A program made the translations under genes and the position numbers. The notes below the pieces were generated by a model. That model made no database searches and was not told where the DNA came from. It was given only the letters and a program-made list of their open reading frames with translations. From the NCBI GenBank assembly GCA_016219765.1, contig JACRKM010000168.1, positions 1 to 6,642 of the forward strand: a stretch of 6,642 nt of DNA, given 5' to 3'. This document shows positions 1 through 4,368 of the stretch, in pieces. Source of the DNA: Candidatus Woesearchaeota archaeon (lineage in GTDB: Archaea; Nanobdellota; Nanobdellia; Woesearchaeales; UBA11576). Numbering within the stretch: position 1 is the first letter of the stretch; each line of letters starts with the position of its first letter.

Positions 1-102
1 CCAGTGACCAGTGGTCAGTCGTTCGTCCGCCCCACCCCCTCGTTCGTTTCGTTTAGTCGTTAGAAATGTCCCCCTATCCGTCGTTCGTAGCCACTAAAAA
101 TT
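1..102. repeat. C-rich leader of the structured repeat region with CGTTCGT repeats
   Basis: No gene is visible here. The stretch carries a perfect inverted repeat, TGACCA-G-TGGTCA (5-17), a C-rich tract (27-40), and three same-strand copies of CGTTCGT (20-26, 41-47, 82-88), with an inverted copy ACGAACG at 159-165. The 9-mer GTCGTTCGT at 18-26 and 80-88 is exactly complementary to 159-167, so this segment could fold back on the sequence after repeat copy 1. It may be the interior of a hairpin unit whose left arm lies outside the window. Function is unknown. Confidence 0.4.
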
Positions 103-103
103 A

Positions 104-123
104 TTGAACTTAATCGCTGTTAG
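104..123 (+). repeat. Conserved 20-base motif, copy 1 (TTGAANNTAATYGCTGTTAR)
   Basis: This is the first of three ungapped copies (also 261-280 and 439-458). Across the three, TTGAA, TAAT and GCTGTTA are invariant. It is followed by CTCC-GACCGCAAG-GGAG (127-143), a short hairpin whose loop and 3' side (GACCGCAAGGGAG) resemble the segment after copy 2. The bases just before this copy (GCCACTAAAAATTA) have no complementary partner in 1-90. If this copy ends a hairpin like the other two, its left arm lies off the left edge. Confidence 0.7.
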
Positions 124-181
124 TTTCTCCGACCGCAAGGGAGGACGAGGAAAAGGGAACGAACGACAGTGAGTGACCGAG

Positions 182-199
182 TCTTGCCAGCAGGCAAGA
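182..199 (+). repeat. Perfect 7-bp hairpin between repeat units 1 and 2
   Basis: TCTTGCC (182-188), loop AGCA, GGCAAGA (193-199). It is followed by TTTCC and then CGAAGAG (204-210). Another hairpin of unrelated sequence (311-334) sits at the equivalent place before unit 3, so the position is conserved while the sequence is not. It could act as a terminator-like or processing hairpin, but no long T-run follows. Confidence 0.6.
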
Positions 200-203
200 T
201 TTC

Positions 204-280
204 CGAAGAGTCACGCCCCATTATTTAGTGATCTTTAGAGAACTATAATATTGGGCGTGATTGAAACTAATTGCTGTTAA
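204..280 (+). repeat. Hairpin unit 2 with conserved flanks
   Basis: The unit opens with CGAAGAG (204-210). A stem follows at once: TCACGCCC (211-218) pairs with GGGCGTGA (253-260). Inside it the A/T-rich CATTAT and ATAATATT can pair imperfectly, and TAGT/ACTA closes a short loop. The stem runs directly into conserved motif copy 2 (261-280). The layout matches unit 3 although the stem sequences differ, so pairing rather than sequence appears to be kept. It could be a structured RNA or a folded DNA recombination site; the sequence does not decide between them. Confidence 0.65.
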
Positions 281-281
281 A

Positions 282-334
282 TTCTCGAACGACCGTAGGG
301 AGTGAGACGAGAACAATAAACGTAGTTTATGTTC
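282..334 (+). repeat. Two consecutive hairpins after repeat copy 2
   Basis: The first hairpin pairs TTCTCG (282-287) with CGAGAA (308-313) around a segment containing GACCGTAGGGAG, which resembles GACCGCAAGGGAG after copy 1. The second pairs ATAAAC (316-321) with GTTTAT (325-330) around GTA, and extends by GAAC (311-314) with GTTC (331-334) across one unpaired A. The two share GAAC and so are probably alternatives at their junction. The second ends at the CGAAGAG of unit 3. Confidence 0.55.
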
Positions 335-458
335 GAAGAGTCTTTTCCGAGCCTGAGAGGTAAGGAGTGATCAAGGGTTTGAAAGCCAAAGGCTTAGCGA
401 CGTTAAACTTCTCAGGTCTCCTATCGGTGAGGAAAAGATTGAATTTAATCGCTGTTAA
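334..458 (+). repeat. Hairpin unit 3, branched, with conserved flanks
   Basis: CGAAGAG (334-340) is followed by the basal stem TCTTTTCC (341-348) with GGAAAAGA (431-438), running straight into conserved motif copy 3 (439-458). Inside are nested helices: CCTGAGA (352-358) with TCTCAGG (410-416), GTTT (377-380) with AAAC (405-408), and AAGCC (383-387) with GGCTT (391-395) around AAA. Nested pairing over about 100 bases suggests a folded RNA or a folded single strand. It is not a tRNA: there is no T-arm and the helix lengths do not fit. No open reading frame here looks genuine. Confidence 0.6.
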
Positions 459-462
459 GTGA

Positions 463-511
463 GTGCGGTAGCACCGAGCCAGAGTGCAACGTCCCGAAGG
501 GCTGGCGAGAG
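463..511 (+). repeat. Small GC-rich hairpin segment interrupting the left inverted arm
   Basis: It contains GTGC-GGTA-GCAC (463-474), GCCAG (478-482) paired with CTGGC (502-506), and within that CCC-GAA-GGG (493-501). It separates GCTGTTAAGTGA (451-462) from the left arm starting at 512. At the other end of the kinase cassette the corresponding inverted sequences (1102-1113 and 1085-1099) are only two bases apart, so this 49-base segment looks like an insertion into the left side. Similar GC-rich hairpins follow repeat copies 1 and 2. Confidence 0.5.
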
Positions 512-550
512 TAAATTTTCGGGCTTTCATAAATTTAGGGCTTGGGCAAA
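512..550 (+). repeat. Left arm of the 39-base inverted repeat around the kinase gene
   Basis: TAAATTTTCGGGCTT (512-526) and AGGGCTTGGGCAAA (537-550) are perfectly complementary to 1085-1099 and 1061-1074. The intervening 10 bases mismatch, but the spacing is identical on both sides. The arm overlaps the last codons and stop of the kinase gene, which encode its Leu-Pro-Lys-Pro tail. CGAGAG just before it resembles the CGAAGAG that precedes the stems of units 2 and 3. Confidence 0.85.
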
Positions 551-1029
551 TAAGAAAGAATATCTTTAACACATTCATCTAATGGTCTATTGATGTCTAT
601 GACAGTTCCATAATCAAACTCTGTTGATTTCTTATATACGGCTCGTGCGGCGTCTGCACCGTGTGTTTTTCCTCTTTCTTCATCTCTGGCTATGCAGACT
701 TCTAAAGGAGCTTTTAGTGTAAAGACATGATGCGGAAAGTCTAATCTTTTGATTAAATCATCAATTTGTGATTTCCAATAAAAATTGCCATCAAACACAA
801 CAGGTTTACCGCTATCCAAAATCCGTTTTGCTTCAGAGGCAATTATTTCGTTTGCCTTGATGAAACTCTTTTGTGAAATATATCCCTCTTCTTTATCTTC
901 TGTAAGATTGTGTTCATCAAGTACTCTATCTACTGCGAAATATTTTGCGTTTAGGATTTTGGATAGCTTTTCAGCTATTGTAGATTTTCCGCATCCTAAT
1001 GGTCCACGAATGATAATGTAAAAGCTCAT
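535..1029 (-). CDS. Small P-loop nucleotide kinase (AAA_33-like)
   Basis: A 164-residue cytoplasmic P-loop protein that probably transfers phosphate from ATP to a small molecule or nucleic-acid end; the substrate cannot be named. The Walker A motif is GPLGCGKST (residues 9-17) right after the first strand. Asp34 lies at the end of the second strand, VVFDGNF (77-83) looks like the Walker B-type strand, and RDEERG (115-120) resembles the lid arginines of adenylate-kinase and zeta-toxin relatives. Length is normal for stand-alone kinases of this type. The ATG is supported by a TATA box 27 bases upstream, implying a leaderless mRNA. The gene fills the space between 39-base inverted arms and is divergent from the recombinase. 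It is A/T-richer than its neighbours (18 and 19 G+C per 60 bases at 841-960, against 29 and 32 in two lines of the channel gene), suggesting a separate origin. No partner antitoxin is visible. Confidence 0.85.
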   Translation of the reverse strand: MSFYIIIRGPLGCGKSTIAEKLSKILNAKYFAVDRVLDEHNLTEDKEEGYISQKSFIKANEIIASEAKRILDSGKPVVFDGNFYWKSQIDDLIKRLDFPHHVFTLKAPLEVCIARDEERGKTHGADAARAVYKKSTEFDYGTVIDINRPLDECVKDILSYLPKP

Positions 1030-1051
1030 AGATTAATGTAAACGAGAGCCG

Positions 1052-1059
1052 TATATAAG
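1052..1059 (-). promoter_or_regulatory. TATA box of the kinase gene
   Basis: On the minus strand CTTATATA/TTATATAC lies centred about 27 bases before the ATG at 1029, the archaeal spacing for a transcript starting at or next to the start codon. The bases just upstream, where the transcription factor B element would sit, are CAAACC, overlapping the inner end of the right inverted arm (1061-1074). Confidence 0.65.
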
Positions 1060-1060
1060 G

Positions 1061-1099
1061 TTTGCCCAAGCCCTCTAAAAAATCAAGCCCGAAAATTTA
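1061..1099 (+). repeat. Right arm of the 39-base inverted repeat around the kinase gene
   Basis: TTTGCCCAAGCCCT (1061-1074) and AAGCCCGAAAATTTA (1085-1099) mirror 537-550 and 512-526. The arm lies upstream of the kinase promoter, so the kinase transcript carries only the other arm and the two arms can pair only in DNA or in a read-through RNA. It continues into TCACTTAACAGC (1102-1113), an exact reverse complement of 451-462, so the symmetry extends past the arms. Confidence 0.85.
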
Positions 1100-1113
1100 T
1101 TTCACTTAACAGC

Positions 1114-1324
1114 ACATATGCGTATTTGATTGATTTCGTGGGGTTGGTTGGTTTAGGTGGCGAAATTCTTTCGATCGGTTCGAAAAAAGTGATGTAACTT
1201 CTGAGTGAAATCAAAGGTTTTCTTGCTAGCTTTGAAGGAGTTTCTGATCTTTTGAATATTCTCTTGGTTTTCATCATGAAGGTTTGTTAATCAGTCTGTA
1301 CATTATTTCTGTTGTGGTGTTGTC
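1114..1324. other. Intergenic region between kinase cassette and recombinase
   Basis: Non-coding gap of 211 bases between the right edge of the repeats and the recombinase start. It holds three tandem GGTT units (1142-1153) and a hairpin TTTCGA (1169-1174) with TCGAAA (1180-1185) around a 5-base loop. No repeat motif like those on the left is seen. By position it would contain the recombinase promoter and, if the integron comparison holds, an attachment site. A convincing TATA box for the recombinase is not obvious; TACATTATTT (1299-1308) is a weak candidate. Confidence 0.4.
1316..1319 (+). promoter_or_regulatory. Possible ribosome binding site of the recombinase gene
   Basis: GGTG lies five bases before the ATG at 1325 and matches the GGTG core complementary to the archaeal 16S rRNA 3' end. 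It is short and could be chance, but it supports this ATG over others. Confidence 0.4.
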
Positions 1325-2137
1325 ATGGATGTCCTTGAAGCGATGAAAAAGGAAATGCTTAGAAGGAAACTAAGTCACAGGACTATAACTAGTTACCTGT
1401 TTTACGTAAGGAAGTTCTTTGTGTTCTGCAAGAAGGATCCTAAGAAATTTTCGAAAATAGATATCCGAGACTTTCTAGACAAGTATGTTGAAAGGGAATC
1501 TGCTGGAAGTTCGATTAATGTGGTTCATAATGCCTTAAGATTCATGATGGAAGAGGTGTTGAGAAAAAGCATGAAGCTGAACATAAGATACTCAAAGACA
1601 CCCAAACATCTGCCGGTCTGCTTAAACAAAGATGAGGTGAAGAGGTTGATCGGTGTGATAGGAAATGACAAACACCGGTTGCTTGTCTCGCTCATGTATG
1701 GTGCAGGATTGCGTGTCAGTGAGGTGGTGAGACTTAAGCCCGCGGATATTGATCTTGATGCTGGAGTCGGATGGGTGCGGCACGGAAAAGGAGATAAGGA
1801 TCGGCCGTTCATATTGCCTGAGTGTTTGAAGGAAGAATTAAAGAATGTTCTTGACGATCATAAAGTGTATCTTTTTCTTGGAAACAATCGCGCGCATCTT
1901 TCATCGAGATCAGTGCAGGAGATTGTCAAGCAAGCTGCAAAGAAAGCAGGGATTACAAAGAAAGTGCACCCTCACACGTTGCGCCACTCGTTTGCGACGC
2001 ACTTGCTTGAATCAGGCGTCGACGTGATCGCAGTGCAGGCGTTGCTTGGGCATAATGAGGTGAGGACGACGATGGTGTATCTTCATGCCGCAAAGCCAAA
2101 GCTGTTAAGCATAAGGAGTCCGCTAGATCCACTTTGA
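1325..2137 (+). CDS. XerA/XerC-like tyrosine recombinase
   Basis: A 270-residue site-specific recombinase that cuts and rejoins DNA through a covalent 3'-phosphotyrosine. The N-terminal core-binding domain spans about residues 1-85, with the helix typical of the SAM-like fold (SHRTITSYLFYVRKF). The catalytic domain spans about 95-260. The full catalytic set is visible: Arg130 (GAGLRVSEV), Lys155 (GKGDKDR), His217 and Arg220 (HTLRHSFATHLL), His243 (LLGH) and Tyr252. Length matches archaeal XerA and simple integrases. The roughly 20-40-residue insertion that marks integron integrases is absent: the chain goes directly from the Lys155 hairpin through LFLGNNRAHLSSRSVQEIV to the HxxR motif. The tail ends in SIRSPLD, resembling tails of some integrase-type relatives. 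It may resolve chromosome dimers as XerA does, or mobilise the adjacent hairpin-bounded cassette; position favours neither decisively. Confidence 0.95.
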   Translation: MDVLEAMKKEMLRRKLSHRTITSYLFYVRKFFVFCKKDPKKFSKIDIRDFLDKYVERESAGSSINVVHNALRFMMEEVLRKSMKLNIRYSKTPKHLPVCLNKDEVKRLIGVIGNDKHRLLVSLMYGAGLRVSEVVRLKPADIDLDAGVGWVRHGKGDKDRPFILPECLKEELKNVLDDHKVYLFLGNNRAHLSSRSVQEIVKQAAKKAGITKKVHPHTLRHSFATHLLESGVDVIAVQALLGHNEVRTTMVYLHAAKPKLLSIRSPLDPL

Positions 2138-2151
2138 TGCAGGGCCTTGTG

Positions 2152-2273
2152 ATGAAGTCCTCTTAGATACAAATATTCTCGTTTCCGCTCTTGGCTTATT
2201 TGGAAAGCCAAAAGTAATTTTTGAGAAATGTCTGTATGGAGAATTTGAGTTAGATAACTGCAAAGCAGACTAA
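2152..2273 (+). pseudogene. Remnant of a PIN-domain (VapC-type) gene
   Basis: From 2157 the frame reads VLLDTNILVSALGLFGKPKV and continues through IFEKCLYGEFEL to a stop at 2271-2273. VLLDTNILVSAL is the classic N-terminus of PIN-domain ribonucleases, with the first catalytic aspartate in LDTN. ATGAAG at 2152 gives the expected Met-Lys start but is one base out of frame and meets TAG at once, which suggests a single-base deletion just after the start codon. Only about 40 of the usual 130 or so residues remain, ending after the second predicted secondary-structure element; no continuation was recognised in the other frames up to 2347. It follows the recombinase by 14 bases. Intact relatives are toxins of toxin-antitoxin pairs; no antitoxin is seen. 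The identification rests on a short but characteristic motif. Confidence 0.6.
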
Positions 2274-2347
2274 AGTTTAGCCGCTGGCAGTTTTCTATGG
2301 TGTTCTTGTATTCTTCTCGCACGCTGAAGGACGCGCTTCTACAGATA

Positions 2348-3118
2348 TCAGAACAACACTCCTCCAAGCTTCCCGATCCCTAATCCTATGAAGTAGGTGA
2401 GGATTGCAACAGTCATGGCGATTGTCATCATGCTGCTGCCGCTCTTCCACCACACATTATTGGTGTATTTTGTCTTATAAGCCCCCACGATGAACACGAC
2501 AGCCATAGAAAGTAGAACAGACAATAGCAGAGCTCGTGTCTTGTCAAGGAATAGATAGGAGATGAGCGGGATCGCGCCTCCGAAGAATGACGCGGCAGCC
2601 ATTATCGCGCCGCCATGGTAGGGATTTTCTTTTTCAGGTGAGAGGCCAAGTTCTTCGACTATCATGGTGTTTAGCCAGCGTCTCTTGTCCTTTATTATCG
2701 ACTTGGTGACGAGCTTTGCTTCCTTGTCAGTAAGGCCCTTATTGCGATAGATCGTGTACACTTCCTTCTTTTCTTCATCAGGAATCGTCTTGATCTCTTC
2801 GGCTTCTTTCGTGATTTCACTTTCGAGAATCTCATTTTGGGCATTGATGGATTGATACTCACCCACACCCATGGAGATCCCTTCAGCGACCATTCCTGCT
2901 AGGCCAGTGAGAAAGATGATCTGATTATCGGCAAGAAGCCCTGCAGCGCCAGAGACGAATCCCAAAAGTGTCAGCACACCATCATGGACTCCAAACACCA
3001 CGCCGCGCATCGTCTTTTCGATGTGGTTATTTCCTTCATGATGGCATGGCCTCCCGGGTATTTGGACAGTTTGTTCTATTGGCGCTTGCGACTTTTTTGA
3101 GCGATGGCTGCGTTGCAT
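2348..3118 (-). CDS. VIT1/CCC1-family iron/manganese transporter
   Basis: Membrane transporter of the VIT1/CCC1 family, which exports or sequesters Fe2+ and Mn2+ in exchange for protons. Numbering from the upstream GTG: helix 1 is about 46-69 (RGVVFGVHDGVLTLLGFVSG, with family Asp54), helix 2 about 74-95 (AEGISMGVGEY), helices 3-5 about 178-199, 204-222 and 235-260. Between helices 2 and 3 (about 96-172) is the charged cytoplasmic metal-binding domain, with Glu104, Glu113, Glu116, Glu124, Glu127 and then Met160 and Glu164, matching the Glu/Met pattern of plant VIT1. I chose ATG at 3118, which has AGAGG four bases upstream; GTG at 3142 would add eight residues and fits a leaderless start about as well. 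The basic N-terminus precedes the conserved region by some 35 residues. It is divergent from the basic-tail membrane protein. Confidence 0.9.
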   Translation of the reverse strand: MQRSHRSKKSQAPIEQTVQIPGRPCHHEGNNHIEKTMRGVVFGVHDGVLTLLGFVSGAAGLLADNQIIFLTGLAGMVAEGISMGVGEYQSINAQNEILESEITKEAEEIKTIPDEEKKEVYTIYRNKGLTDKEAKLVTKSIIKDKRRWLNTMIVEELGLSPEKENPYHGGAIMAAASFFGGAIPLISYLFLDKTRALLLSVLLSMAVVFIVGAYKTKYTNNVWWKSGSSMMTIAMTVAILTYFIGLGIGKLGGVLF

Positions 3119-3166
3119 GGTTCCTCTTTTTGATGAAGGCACTGAACTGCAATATCTGCGTATGAG

Positions 3167-3175
3167 CTTTTAATT
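3167..3175 (-). promoter_or_regulatory. Possible TATA box of the transporter gene
   Basis: AATTAAAAG on the minus strand is centred about 29 bases before the GTG at 3142. It would give either a leaderless GTG start or a leader of about 25 bases carrying AGAGG before the ATG at 3118. It is weaker than the other boxes in the window. Confidence 0.35.
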
Positions 3176-3247
3176 CTTTCTTTTTTCATCCTGCAAGTTT
3201 AGGATTTGACCGTTAATTTCAAAAAGAGACCCTCATTATCTGCTGAG

Positions 3248-4333
3248 ATGCAACCGTGTCTGCATCGTAACATTCTTGCTTCCGGGCTGTTCCTGTTCTT
3301 TTTACTGGTGGCGGCCCAGCCGCTTCGTGCAAGCGACCTTTCTGATTATTCTATGCAGGATCTGGCTGCAGGACCTAATGGTGCAGACGATGGCCGATCA
3401 TTTATCACGCTTCTTCCAACCCTGCCCTGGAATAATCCAAACGTAATTGATCCAATTGGTGATGCGCCCAATGCTATGCAGGACATTACTGCAGTGTATG
3501 TGGATGAGGATGAAAGCAACGTGTATTTTCGTATTAACTTCAGCGGGACAGGTGATTCTGCTGAACCATTTACCCGATACGTCTACGTTCTCATTGATGG
3601 GAAGATTGGAGGAAAGAAGCGGGTCGCAAAGAATGTTCATGCAGATATCCCTTGGGACCTATTAATCAAATTGAAGAATCCTGACGATCTCGCGATGTAC
3701 AATATGCGGGAGCTGGTGACAATAGATATTCGTAATTTTTCATCCCATCCAAACGCCAGAGTCATGGGTTTTTACATTGAGAAGCGTTTCATCGAACCAG
3801 TGATTCTCCTGAGCAACGCGCGCTTTCAGGTGTTTACGCAGGATAAGGCGACGAACCGTTTTGGCGACGGGACCGCCGTGTTTCACCTGCATAATGAGAC
3901 CAAAGCCATTCCGGATATTTCTCGGATGTTTGAATCGGTTGGTGTGACGCAGACTGCTCCTGAGGGCGATACAGAAGCGACGGGCATCGCTGCAGGGGAA
4001 ACAAACTCTAAAGAGCAGACAGAAACCAAAAACGGGACGCTGCAGTACATTACGCAAACTGTCTGGCTTGTTCCTCAGTGGCTTTTGCTCATCGCGGGTA
4101 TGATGCTCGTGGTCTTTGTCTGTGCCTCGATCATTCTGCCGTCTTGGAGAAGAGCCGCAAGAGAAAAGTTTTCGTATGCTTCACGCACTTCACGTGCAGT
4201 TTCTGCTAAAAAACCAAAGGTTAAATCGCGGTTTAGGCACAAGAAGCAGCGAAAAGTTCTGACGGCGAAACGAAAGAGCGCGCCGACAAAACGCAAAGGG
4301 CGAAAAAAGGAGAAAAAGAGAAAGAAAAGATGA
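3248..4333 (+). CDS. Secreted single-pass membrane protein with a very basic cytoplasmic tail
   Basis: No named family was recognised. From the ATG at 3248 the product is 361 residues; a TTG at 3206 would add 14. The ATG is preferred because it gives a clean signal peptide: a short H/R-containing n-region, a hydrophobic core (ASGLFLFFLLVAA) and an Ala-Ser boundary (RAS-D). The external part (about 30-270) carries DPIGDAPNAMQDITAVYVDE followed by NVYFRINF, resembling beta-sandwich DOMON or family 9 carbohydrate-binding-like domains of archaeal surface proteins. A Thr/Glu-rich linker precedes one membrane helix (about 273-298: VWLVPQWLLLIAGMMLVVFV). The last 63 residues contain 31 Lys/Arg and only two acidic residues. 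The expected topology is N-terminus outside, tail inside, where the tail could bind nucleic acid or lipid headgroups. It ends 35 bases from the convergent channel gene. Confidence 0.85.
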   Translation: MQPCLHRNILASGLFLFFLLVAAQPLRASDLSDYSMQDLAAGPNGADDGRSFITLLPTLPWNNPNVIDPIGDAPNAMQDITAVYVDEDESNVYFRINFSGTGDSAEPFTRYVYVLIDGKIGGKKRVAKNVHADIPWDLLIKLKNPDDLAMYNMRELVTIDIRNFSSHPNARVMGFYIEKRFIEPVILLSNARFQVFTQDKATNRFGDGTAVFHLHNETKAIPDISRMFESVGVTQTAPEGDTEATGIAAGETNSKEQTETKNGTLQYITQTVWLVPQWLLLIAGMMLVVFVCASIILPSWRRAAREKFSYASRTSRAVSAKKPKVKSRFRHKKQRKVLTAKRKSAPTKRKGRKKEKKRKKR

Positions 4334-4368
4334 TGGGCGCGATGACTGTACGAAGTGTGTTATTGAAG

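Noticed and set aside
27..75. G-quadruplex on the minus strand from the C-rich tract
   Set aside because: The G-runs are too few and too far apart for a standard four-run pattern.
325..440. tRNA gene suggested by GTTCGAA and a paired end
   Set aside because: GTTCGAAG is in the wrong place relative to the helices, and no anticodon arm, D-arm or T-arm of proper size can be drawn.
104..458. CRISPR array
   Set aside because: Only three 20-base repeats with irregular spacing of about 140-160 bases, and the intervening sequences are hairpins rather than uniform spacers.
277..460. Canonical attC sites
   Set aside because: GTTRRRY-like cores exist in copies 2 and 3, but no matching RYYYAAC lies upstream of them on the same strand at attC distance, and the complementary L-box arrangement is absent.
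327..578. Open reading frame on the minus strand within the repeat region
   Set aside because: It runs through units 2-3 and the hairpin segments, its composition follows the repeats, and it overlaps the end of the kinase gene; no protein-like domain is visible.
1083..1277. Minus-strand reading frame of 64 codons between kinase and recombinase
   Set aside because: No recognisable motif, no ribosome binding site or TATA box at leaderless spacing was made out, and its last codons are the right inverted arm. The region is better explained as intergenic and regulatory.
1325..2137. True integron integrase (IntI)
   Set aside because: The extra segment between the Lys155 hairpin and the HxxR motif that characterises IntI is missing; length and spacing are those of XerA/XerC-type enzymes.
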